From assembly GCA_029204225.1 (NCBI GenBank), contig CM055104.1, positions 42,839,502 to 42,903,501 on the forward strand: DNA of 64,000 nucleotides. Direction: 5' to 3'. Source of the stretch: Diphasiastrum complanatum. Lineage: Eukaryota; Streptophyta; Lycopodiopsida; Lycopodiales; Lycopodiaceae. Shown here one piece after another: positions 13,968-23,215 of this stretch. The translations under genes and the position numbers were made by a program. The notes under the pieces were generated by a model, which searched no databases, was not told the origin of the DNA, and was given only the letters and a program-made list of their open reading frames with translations. Each line of letters opens with the position of its first letter. The first letter of the stretch is position 1.

Positions 13968-14520
13968 AAGATTCAACTAGTTTCATCACATTTTGCAATA
14001 TTTCCATATTTGGCATATTGAGGCCAAAACTTGTTTTAGACTTAGAGGTTGACTTTTCAAAGTTCATTAGTCTAAATTTCATTTGAATAAAAACTTTTTG
14101 AAAGTGTGGGAAAGATAGAATGCGAGTTTGAGTAGATTCAATTTGAATAAGTTGGGTACATTGAATCTAGACCCAAAATTGGTAGGGCTATTAGCATTTT
14201 GGTGGGAAAGCCAAGTGGCCAAATAGGGTTTGGACCTGCTATAAAAGGATGTAACTCATGGAGAGAGTCATCTTCTCTCTTCTCTATCTCATTTCATGCT
14301 TATACATGGTTCTCTTGGGTTCTACTATCCATTGGTGCACTATCTTGGTGATTGCTTGCAATTCTATGTGTACAAGTTTGATCAATTTCTATTAGTGTTT
14401 GCATCTCAAATTGTGTGTAGAAGCTGATTTTTCTACATTGGTGAAATTGGTAGTGTATTTCTCTTTCTAACCAAAGATCCTTCAAGTAGATTGGATCTTA
14501 AGGATCTGAAATCTTTCACA
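13963..14520 (+). repeat. 3' LTR of element A
   Basis: 558 bp, TG...CA, with TATAAAA at 14240-14246. It is shorter than the 5' LTR because each LTR carries its own length changes. Confidence 0.95.
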
Positions 14521-15339
14521 CTCTTGACTAGTTCTAAATTGCCACCTTTTCTTTTGTGTTGTTGAAGCCCTTTGAGACCAACCTCTTGATCTTCCTCTTG
14601 ACCATATAATTAATTGAACAAACTTTGTTTTGCAGATCCATTACTTGCTTTTCTAGTATGAAAACCATGAGAACCAATATCCACTTGCATAGCATCATCT
14701 ACACAAAAATATTTTCCAAAACATGTGAGTAAAGCAAAATGAGTCACTTCCAATTGCTTACCTTTCTCTTGATCATCAAAGATGTCAAACATATGAATAT
14801 CTTCAGATCTGAACCTCTGGAAATAATCCCTCTCAAACATATGATCTAGATTTAACAAGATCTCATCAATGCTTGATCTCGATCTTTCACAAAGGTCAGT
14901 CAAAACGATGTCACCAATGTCACCATCATAAATCAAAAGATAGATTCCAAACTTTCCATCCAACATGAAGTAGAGTAGGTGAAGATGAGTATCAAACCTA
15001 ATAAATCCAGCCCTCTTGAGTCCATAAAAAACCTCAATAAGCTCACTAATGATATCTCCCTTGCCCTAAAAAATTGCCTCTCGATTTGCTCCATGTAGTC
15101 TTCTCCAACCAACCTTTTGTCATCTTGATCATGAGTGATCAATTCACAATCATAGAATCCTTTGAGTTGATGAAGAGATGTGAGATCGATGCCTTGGATC
15201 TTCCCAAGAACCAATCTTCCATTTCTCTTTCCTTCATAAGACTCCCTCTTAATGATTGCATCATAAGAAGTAGAAATCTCAAAAACAATAGAAGCCATGA
15301 AAAAAATGATTAGTACCTTCAACATAAGGATGATTGAAG
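14521..15339 (-). other. Element B module, middle portion between inserts A and C
   Basis: The minus strand encodes an ORF with a hydrophobic start (MLKVLIIFFMASIVFEIS, resembling a signal peptide), then LKGFYDCELITHDQDD, a VGEDYMEQIE segment and GKFGIYLLIYDGDIGDIVLTD. Near 14640-14700 it encodes VDDAMQVDIG, which matches the start of the module in A. YMEQ and the IYLLIY..DIVLT stretch weakly recall Copia RT motifs (YMEQPEG; YVDDIVLTG), so the module may derive in part from RT. That is inference only. Confidence 0.55.
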
Positions 15340-15993
15340 TGTGAAAAATTGTCAACTAGTAGTATTTTCCTAACTTGAGATTTTGTAGGCCTATGGCCAA
15401 ATAAAAGTTAGAGATAGGTTCATACATGTATGTAGAGGCCCAAAGTATGTGTACACTACTTTTGAGGTCACATTAATTAGAGGAGGTCGAGTGTGGAGCT
15501 CTTCTATTGGCTCATAATTTGGTGCATTCCTATTTGACCAAATTTCTAGGTATATGGGTGAATCCTATTGGACCCCAATTTTAGCCTATCATAAGACAAG
15601 TGGCCAAGAGGCACTATGGCTGCTATAAATAGCCATCTCCACGAGTATGTACACAATCTCATTTTCATTCTATTGAATGAATGTTATGCTCTTTGAAGAT
15701 CCATCTTCTTCTCTCTCACTTTTTTGTTCATATCTTGCATTCTAGCCACTAGAATTGTGATTTCTTTGTTGCTATGGCTTCACACGTGTGAAATGTAGGT
15801 TGTAGGCTCTGAAGTACGGACAGGGACAGCAAGTTTCTGTTTGTGGAAGCTTATGATCAGATTTTGATGTTTAGTTGATGTTTAGTATGCTTAACATCAC
15901 AATTTCTATCATTTTTTCAATCTAGATGTGCATAACTTCCATGGCCAAGATCTTTATGAAACTTTAGCATCTTTTGGATCTGAGTTTTTCACA
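15340..15993 (+). repeat. 5' LTR of element C
   Basis: 654 bp with TATAAATA at 15624-15631 and the palindrome CACACGTGTG near 15782-15791. Confidence 0.95.
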
Positions 15994-16005
15994 TGGTATC
16001 AGAGC
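15994..16005 (+). other. Primer-binding site of element C
   Basis: TGGTATCAGAGC immediately after the 5' LTR, initiator tRNA-Met type. Confidence 0.95.
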
Positions 16006-16307
16006 ATTAGGCGGCCAAATGTGCAGGTTTTGCCAGATTTAGAAGAGATTTGTGGGCGAGTTTGCTTTTGTAGCATTCCAATCAAGTTTCTAGCTAAAAA
16101 TCTTGTTGATTTATGTGTAGAAATTGGATCTTTGTGATCAAAACATCATTTGTATGCATTTCAATTGAAGTAGGGCGAATTCCCTCTGTACTTATCAGAA
16201 TAAGGAGACAAAAATTGTTTTGGAAAGAGGGAGATGCAAGATCCAACAAGATCCTATTAGTTTTCCATTCTAGCATATAGTTTTTTGATTCAATTTCTTG
16301 CTTCTTC

Positions 16308-19282
16308 ATGTCAAATGAGCTTATCAAAGAGGTTGGTAAGTGCACATCATCTAGTGAAGCTTGGGAAGCCTTGAAGAAGGTTTATGAATCCAAGTCTACT
16401 TCTAGAGTGTTGACTTTAAGAAGGCAAATCTTTTCTTGTATGCAAAAGAAGAGTGAGAATGGACATGCTTTTGTTTTGAGAGTTAAAGCATTGAATGATG
16501 AGTTAGCATGCATTAATGATGGCATAAATAATGAGGAGCTTGTTCAAGTGATTCTCAATGGCTTGTTGGATGATCATGCTAATCTTGTTCAAAGTTATGC
16601 TATCCAAAAATGTTTACCAAGTGTTGGAGACTTGCAAGAGGTCTTGTTGGCTGAAGAATTCAGGTTGCAAGCAAGAGTGGGAGCATCTTCTACATCTCAA
16701 GGAGGAGAAGAGGAGGCAATGTTCTCTAAAGGCAAGTTCAAGGGCAAAGGTAAAAGCAATTGGTCTAAAGGGCAAGACCAAGGTGAGCACTCTACTTTTG
16801 GCAAAAAGAAGGATAGATCTAAGCTAAAATGTTTCTATTGTGGAGTCAAAGGGCATTTTGCTAGTGATTGTTTTAAGAAAAAGAGGGATCAAGGGGAAAA
16901 GCAAACCAATCTAACTATTGATGAGGGTGGGGATGAGCTTCTTTCAAATGATGCTTTTGTTATGTCATCTTGCTTGTTGGCTAATCATGGAGACATTGAT
17001 CCTTGGTGGATTGATAGTGGAGCCACTTCTCATATGACATATCATAAAGAGTATTTTTCATCTTTAATGGCATTTGATGGTGATAGGAAGGTAATCTATA
17101 CCGCAAATGATGGTGAGTGTGCAATCAAGGGGATTGGCACAATTCCTATTTCACTTTCTACAAATAGGAATATAGAATTGAAAGATGTTTTGCTCATTCC
17201 ATCCATTACCAAGAACTTACTTAGTGTAAGCCAAATGCTTGACAAAGGACTCAAAGTTGAGTTTGATGGTGATGCTTGCTTGATCAAAAAGGGGTGTAGT
17301 ATCATTGCAAAAGGGAAAAGGCAAGGGAAATTGTTCAAGCTTGATGCATGTGTTGTTGCTAACCAAGTTGGATGCATGGCAAATGAACAAATGTCAATTC
17401 AAGAGGTATGGCATAAAAGGATGGGACATCTCAACTACAAGGCCTTGGAGGTAATAGCCAAAAAGGAGGTAGTAAGGGGACTTCCCAAGTCTCTTACTTG
17501 CTTGAATCATGTTTGTGAAGAATGTGCTTTGTCTAAATCACATAGATTGCCATATACTAGATCTATATCTAGATCTAAGATGCCTTTTTCTCTCTTGCAT
17601 TCGGATATTCATGGTGTTACTACAATTAGCAATGGAGGTGCTAAGATGTATGTAACTTTCATTGATGATTTTAGTAGATTTTGTTGGGTTTATCTACTAA
17701 AAAGCAAGGATGAGGTGTTTGATGTGTTTGTCAAGTTCAAAGTTGCTATTGAGACTCAATTTACAACCAAAATCAAATGCTTGAGGAGCGACAATGGTGG
17801 TGAATACATTTCTAACAAATTCAAAGCCTTTTGCGATGAGCATGGGATCAAGAGGGAGTACACATGTCCAAGAACACCACAACAAAATGGAGTGGCCGAG
17901 AGGAAGAATAGAACCTTGTGTGAGAGTGCAAAGGCAATGAGATTGAATGCTAATCTTCCTAAACCTTTTTGGAGTGATGCTTTGTTGTGTGCAAATTTCC
18001 TATGCAATAGATGGCCAAGTGTTGTATTGGAAGGAAAAACCCCTTTTGAAGCTTTGTTTGGTACGAAGCCTAATGTCAAGTTTCTAAGAACTTTTGGATG
18101 CATTTGCTACTTCAACATTACTCTTGATGATAGAACTAAGGAGGATCCATCTTCAAGAAAGGGCATTTTTGTTGGTTATAGTGAAGTAAGCAAAGCATAT
18201 AGGATTTATGTTCCTTCAATCAAGAAAGTGTTCACAAGTAGGGATGTCATTTTTGATGAAAGTAACATTCCAAAAGTTGTTTCAAGTGATGATGGTGTTG
18301 TTGCAACTAATGTGCTTGATGACAATGGAGTTGATGACACATTGGATGTGGATGTTGAAGAAGCCTCTTCAAGTCAAATTCCAAGGAGAACTCCAAGGCA
18401 TAAAGTGAAACCCTCAAGGCTCACTTATGATGGCAAAGGTAAGCAAGTGGTGGATGGATCCAACTATGCTTTCCTAACTTCTTTTGATGTACCTTCATGT
18501 GTAGATGAAGCAAGGCAAAAAGAGGAATGGATCCAAGCAATGGATCTTGAGTTTGAAGCACTTATGAAGAACAACACATGGAGATTGGTGGAGCTTCCAA
18601 AGGGCAAAAGTGCAATTGGATGCAAATGGATCTTCAAGGTAAAGACAAATCAAGATGGATCTATCAACAAGTTGAAGGCAAGGTTGGTGGCTAAAGGTTA
18701 TGCTCAAGAGCATGGCATTGACTATGAGGAAACCTTTGCACCCGTGGCAAAGATGGTGAGCATAAGAGTAATCATTTCCCTTGCAACTCTTTATGGATGG
18801 GATCTTTGGCAATTAGACATTTCTAATGCTTTCTTGAATGGTGATCTTGAAGAGGAAGTCTACATGGAGCAACCCGAGAGCTATGTTTCTCATAGCAAGC
18901 CTAATCATGTGTGTTTTCTACAAAAAAGTTTGTATGGTCTTAATCATGCACAAAGGAGATGGTGTGGATCAAGAGGATGATTATGGAGCTTCATTTGCTG
19001 GATTTTTCAGAGAGTCCAATCATCTTTTGTGACAACCTTTCAGCCCAAAGTCTAGCAAGCAATCCGGTTTTCCATGCAAGGAGCAAACATATCAAGGTGG
19101 CTTACCATTTTGTGAGAGAACAAGTGTTGGCAAAAGAGATCAAGCTTGAACATGTCCCATCAAAGGAATGTGTGGCTGATATCTTTACCAAAGCATTGGG
19201 AAAGGACTTATTTTTCAAGCATAGAACAAGTCTTGGTGTACTTTCTAAATCTATGCTAAAACTAGTTGAAGAGGGAGTGTGA
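16308..19282 (+). pseudogene. Element C gag-pol region (gag, protease, integrase, part of RT, end of RNase H)
   Basis: The frame opens within gag (ELIKEVGKCTSSSEAWEALK) and runs through a CCHC knuckle (CFYCGVKGHFASDC), protease DSGATSHMT, pre-integrase VWHKRMGHLNYKALE and integrase core (DDFSRFCW; RSDNGGEY; TPQQNGVAERKNR). It then enters the RT N-terminal half (ARLVAKGYAQEHGIDYEETF; LDISNAFLNGDL; YMEQPE). RNase H C-terminal motifs (IIFCDNLSAQ; ADIFTKALG) end at the 3' LTR. It matches A closely until the linker and then, unlike A, has normal Copia RT. The element is broken by internal shortening. Otherwise the frame is remarkably clean. Confidence 0.9.
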
Positions 19283-19931
19283 AAAATTGTCAACTAGTAG
19301 TATTTTCCTAACTTGAGATTTTGTAGGCCTATGGCCAAATAAAAGTTAGAGATAGGTTCATACATGTATGTAGAGGCCCAAAGTATGTGTACACTACTTT
19401 TGAGGTCACATTAATTAGAGGAGGTCGAGTGTGGAGCTCTTCTATTGGCTCATAATTTGGTGCATTCCTATTTGACCAAATTTCTAGGTATATGGGTGAA
19501 TCCTATTGGACCCCAATTTTAGCCTATCATAAGACAAGTGGCCAAGAGGCACTATGGCTGCTATAAATAGCCATCTCCACGAGTATGTACACAATCTCAT
19601 TTTCATTCTATTGAATGAATGTTATGCTCTTTGAAGATCCATCTTCTTCTCTCTCACTTTTTTGTTCATATCTTGCATTCTAGCCACTAGAATTGTGATT
19701 TCTTTGTTGCTATGGCTTCACACGTGTGAAATGCAGGTTGTAGGCTCTGAAGTACGGACAGGGACAGCAAGTTTCTGTTTGTGGAAGCTTATGATCAGAT
19801 TTTGATGTTTAGTTGATGTTTAGTATGCTTAACATCACAATTTCTATCATTTTTTCAATCTAGATGTGCATAACTTCCATGGCCAAGATCTTTATGAAAC
19901 TTTAGCATCTTTTGGATCTGAGTTTTTCACA
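19278..19931 (+). repeat. 3' LTR of element C
   Basis: 654 bp, differing from the 5' LTR by a single base by eye. Confidence 0.95.
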
Positions 19932-20305
19932 TGAAGTACTCTCTTTTTTCAAACAAGAACTTCTACTCAATCTTTTAGGTAATGACTCATATGGTAATGA
20001 TTCTTCCTCACTATCATTCACAATGACATCATTCAAAGTACCTCCTACTTTGAACTCTTCACATACTTCTCTTCTTCTTGACTTGTGAATATCTCCCTCA
20101 CCAAGTATCTTGATAGAACCATTTGATATACTCTCTTTATGAAGACATGTGACTGCACTTGCTGCAAAAATGACTTTTTTGGACTCATCACAGAAGAATG
20201 TAGAAGAACCACCTCCTTCATGAATGCACCTAGCAACATCTTTTGACATATGATCAAAGAAATCATTAACAACAATCTTTTCCAAGGAAGAACCTTCAAC
20301 TCCAT
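19932..20305 (-). other. Element B module, 5' portion between inserts C and T1
   Basis: A minus-strand frame reads EKIVVNDFFDHMSKDVARCIHEGGGSS, then a CLHKESISNGSIKILGEGDIH segment and a serine- and lysine-rich end. No domain is recognised. It is part of element B between its integrase remains and the rest of the module. Its frame continues into the end of T1, showing that T1 inserted into it. Confidence 0.55.
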
Positions 20306-20340
20306 CATTAGAGGAGTTCTCAATATCAAAAAGACCCTTT
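20306..20340 (+). repeat. Left terminal inverted repeat of T1
   Basis: Starts CATTAGAGGAGTTCTCAATA. The first 31-32 bases match the inverted right end, and similarity fades after the 'aagacc' block. Immediately inside lies 'aagaaataccatgtagg', shared with the left end of T2. Confidence 0.85.
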
Positions 20341-20935
20341 AAGAAATACCATGTAGGATATAAAAAAAAATATCAAAATAAATAAAACAATATTGTTTAT
20401 TTGCTTGCCCACACCACTCCCAAGGCCTCCCCAACTCCCAATGATCTAACCATAGTGTCTATAGTCACAGTTAAGAACTGTTAACAGTTCGCAGTATAAC
20501 TTGACTAAATCCAAAAATATTTTCTCCATTGGTTACAAAAAGGGCAATATTTTCACTAGATCTAGAATATGACCGCCATCCCCAAATTCGAATCAGGAAA
20601 AATTGCAAAATGTTTACATATGCATTCCTTCCATGAGAATGGAAATATGAGCGCCAACTACCTATTGGAATGAAAAAATGAGCGGCATTTCCAAATTTGA
20701 ATCAAGTATACAAGCATGGAGATTGGATTGATCGTACATAGTATATAATATAATCAAAGATGAGTATTTTGTTTTGCTTCATAGAATCTGGTCATAGTAC
20801 TTTGATGCAACTGATTACTCTATTATTTTTTTGATGATGACATTATATCATCTACATGTGGATATCCCTGTTGATTTGGCATCTTTGCAGAGAAGAGGAG
20901 GCAAAGGAGTTCAAATATCTGCTGAAGATCGTTCT
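20341..20935. other. T1 left interior, no gene seen
   Basis: AT-rich sequence with no convincing coding frame. In T2 the corresponding left end carries transposase remains, so this is probably where T1 lost its transposase. Confidence 0.4.
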
Positions 20936-20962
20936 CGTTACAGGGCATAAGGAAAGAAAAAC

Positions 20963-21460
20963 GTGGATTTGTGGACAGATGGAACATTATATCCACAAGA
21001 TCCAAGCACTTTGACACATCCCACATTCTCTTCAATAACTCATTTAGTTACATGGATATGCAATGGGCATAGTGGATTACTAGGATATTGTGAAAGATTG
21101 CAAAACCATGGAAAACAACTTTATATGAATGAAGTTCACTTTTTAGAAGGTGAGTTAATTCGGATATCCTCTTATTGTCAGAATAGAGATTGTCATCTCC
21201 AAAAGACGTTAGAAGAAAATGAACAACTTAAAAAGAATAATGAATCATTACAGAAGATAGCAATCAATATCAAATCAGAACTAGAGCAAATGCAATCAAT
21301 CTTACAGTCTATTCGTATTGAAAACTTACAATTACTGAAGGATGTGGATTTGGTAAAGAAGAAGGCTGAAAGTAAGAAGCGAAAGCGACAAAGTTGCAAG
21401 GATATTCAAACGCTTTCAAAAGGAGGTTATCGAAATAGAAGGATCCATGCATTCAAGTAA
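20963..21460 (+). CDS. T1 coiled-coil protein, hypothetical
   Basis: The open frame encodes 165 aa. After a WICNGHSGLLGYCERLQNHGK segment, roughly residues 55-140 form a long Glu/Gln/Lys/Leu/Ile-rich stretch with the spacing of a coiled coil. It ends in the basic cluster KKKAESKKRKRQS, a likely nuclear localisation signal. A splice-acceptor-like 'tctttgcag' at about 20882-20891 suggests an upstream exon, so the true start is uncertain. No counterpart was found in T2. It could be a DNA-binding or dimerising accessory protein of the transposon. Function is unknown. Confidence 0.5.
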   Translation: MDLWTDGTLYPQDPSTLTHPTFSSITHLVTWICNGHSGLLGYCERLQNHGKQLYMNEVHFLEGELIRISSYCQNRDCHLQKTLEENEQLKKNNESLQKIAINIKSELEQMQSILQSIRIENLQLLKDVDLVKKKAESKKRKRQSCKDIQTLSKGGYRNRRIHAFK

Positions 21461-21485
21461 GCATATTCTAAATTTTGTAAGTTTT

Positions 21486-22388
21486 TCAATGACATTTGGA
21501 TTTAATTTCAGCTATGGTGATATTCTGATGGTCTGCCTGTCCATCCTCAGCTATATTTGATAAAGTCTTATTCAGACATTCTTCACCGGTCATAAGACCC
21601 TCCTCATCATCAAAATCAATACCAACAACAAGGTCATCTATCTCAAAATCTACAAAGTCGGAGAATTCAAATATTGTGCCCGATAATAAACATAGAACCT
21701 CGTCCTCACGAGAGTAAAAAAATTTACATAAATCAGCAGTAGTAAAATATACATCGTCATCAATATAATATACAGGCAAATTGAAAAGACATTTCGAATC
21801 CTCCATAGATTTGGATTCATCATCAGATTTATTTTGGCCGATGAAAGTATCCTGGAGAACATCAGTATTTAAATCAATGAAGTCACTTTCTTTATTAGGA
21901 GTGTCGATAAGAAAGTGATTGATATCCTTAATGGCTTACTGAACATAGGAGGGTGCAAAAGGAGGGTCAGCAACAGGAAATTCATTATCATCTGGAATCT
22001 GAACTAAAAGAAAAAGTATGAAACCACTCTGATATTCAACCAATTGACATTTCTTGTTGCAATACGGACACATAGAACTACTTTTAAAAAGATCAAACAA
22101 TTTGGTGAACATTCTATCCAGTCTATGTCTAAAAGCTGGGAAGAAATGAACAAGATCAGTATAATGCATGTACTGGAGTTGACCTATGGAGAAAACAGGC
22201 TTGCTAAGTATATTTCTGAATTTGACATAATGTTCATAAAATACGTCAGAATTTGGTTGTACAGTCCTAAAAACATGTAGATATGGCCTGAATAGGCTGT
22301 GGAAGTAGTCCAGATTTTTAGTAATCCCAAATTCACTCAGAAATGAACTCAAGCCTAATTCTCGTGAGGATGATGAGGAAGAGGCCAT
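21486..22388 (-). CDS. T1 conserved reverse gene with CPYC...C motif, unknown family
   Basis: The likely start is MASSSSSSRELGLSSFLSEF at 22388, because homology with T2 begins just after it. The N-terminal part (about 150 aa) contains FGITKNLDYF, an MHYTDLV segment, LDRMFTKLFDLF and MCPYCNKKCQLV, a probable zinc-binding site. The acidic C-terminal part has LCKFFYSREDEVLCLL, the repetitive FSDFVDFEIDDLVVGIDFDD and TGEECLNKTL. A GT-AG intron probably joins the parts near 21835-21940. T2 encodes a clear homologue (36520-35461) with FGITDRLDY, MFTKLHNDFK, CPICNKKCRFV and LDEFLDIIDFDANDLLLGVDD. Conserved between diverged copies, so once functional. Function is unknown. Confidence 0.65.
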
Positions 22389-22400
22389 GGCAGTAGCATG

Positions 22401-23060
22401 AATATCGCACTTGTGCGCACGGGAGAACTGAACCAAAACTAACTATCAAAATGGCGTAGAAGATGGATATGTACGACAGACAGATATAGAATATCGCACT
22501 TGTGCGCGAGTAGGTATACTTGCAAGCAGACCGACAACAATGAGTGCGCACAAAAGCGATATGTCGCAAATTTTGAGAACGCAAAAGGTAAAAAATTATT
22601 CGGTTTCCGTGCCATTTATACTAAAGTTTTGCACGTGTGGTCAACGGGGTTATGACATGTGTCTACTTTCAGTTTGACAACATGCGCAGGCACGTGTGAG
22701 ATGACACCTGCACACGTGTGAAATGACACCTAGACACGTGTCGCGTGTTCATTTGATTGCTCATAAATATGTGTCACTCTCGCATTCGATCATACAAATC
22801 TCACACGTGTAGTGTGACAGAGTGACACGTGTCGCTCTCACATTTGTCCGTACAACTCCCACACATGTGACAGGACCTTCTTGCGTGAACCCCGATATAA
22901 AATCACAAATTTCGATGAATTTTTTTTTACTTTTTTTTTCGCTCCGCATATCGCATTTGTGTGCATCCTTCACAATCAAAATTAATTCTACTACCTTCCA
23001 TGCGCACAGGTCCGATACGTCTTCTTACGTGTCACCCCATATCACACTTGTGTGTCTTTC
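22401..23060. repeat. Recurrent TATCGCxCTTGTGCGC-like motifs in T1
   Basis: Copies occur at about 22402-22419, 22492-22508, 22947-22963 and 23040-23056, with an inverted half at 22555-22570, on both sides of the G-box cluster. T2 has related copies at about 36554-36572, 37162-37182 and 37241-37266. They may be binding sites for a transposon-encoded regulator or a core promoter element. Confidence 0.5.
22614..22902. promoter_or_regulatory. T1 bidirectional promoter with six CACGTG boxes between outward TATA boxes
   Basis: A minus-strand TATA (plus-strand 'atttata' 22614-22620) faces the reverse CPxC gene, and TATAAAA at 22896-22902 faces the histone gene. Between them are CACGTG cores at 22632, 22691, 22713, 22735, 22804 and 22826, several in ACACGTGTG context. 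CACGTG is the plant G-box/ABRE core bound by bZIP and bHLH factors. The layout is repeated in T2 at 36833-37111. That the sites act as a shared promoter is inference. Confidence 0.65.
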
Positions 23061-23215
23061 CTCAAATCTAATCGTTCTCTTTGATATTCGGCTTGCATAG
23101 CTCCGATATAACGTACATTCTGTCCGTACATAGCGGTCCTCTGTGAGTTCTTTATCATCCCTTCCTTCTCATCCTAACCTTCACGCACAAGTCTGCTATC
23201 ACATAGTTCATGCCC

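Larger units (their letters stand above)
8628..14520 (+). mobile_element. Copia element A, nested in B, with a non-RT module in place of most of RT
   Basis: The LTRs are 8628-9237 and 13963-14520. Both start TGTGAAAGATTC and end TTTCACA, with a perfect target duplication CTCTT at 8623-8627 and 14521-14525. The primer-binding site directly follows the 5' LTR, and a purine tract 'gaagagggag' precedes the 3' LTR. Order inside is leader, gag, zinc knuckle, protease, integrase, module, RNase H. By-eye LTR substitutions are about 1.5%, plus length differences. The coding region has a few breaks, and most of RT is absent, so it is non-autonomous. It sits antisense to B. Confidence 0.95.
15340..19931 (+). 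mobile_element. Copia element C, nested in B, very young and internally shortened
   Basis: The LTRs are 15340-15993 and 19278-19931, 654 bp each, TGTGAAAA...TTTCACA. I see one difference between them. Target duplication TGAAG lies at 15335-15339 and 19932-19936. The primer-binding site follows the 5' LTR, and a purine tract 'gaagagggag' precedes the 3' LTR. One long frame covers gag, zinc knuckle, protease, integrase and the first part of RT, followed by the RNase H end. At 4.6 kb it is shorter than a full Copia element. The near-identical LTRs show recent movement, so its missing activity was presumably supplied by a relative. Confidence 0.95.
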
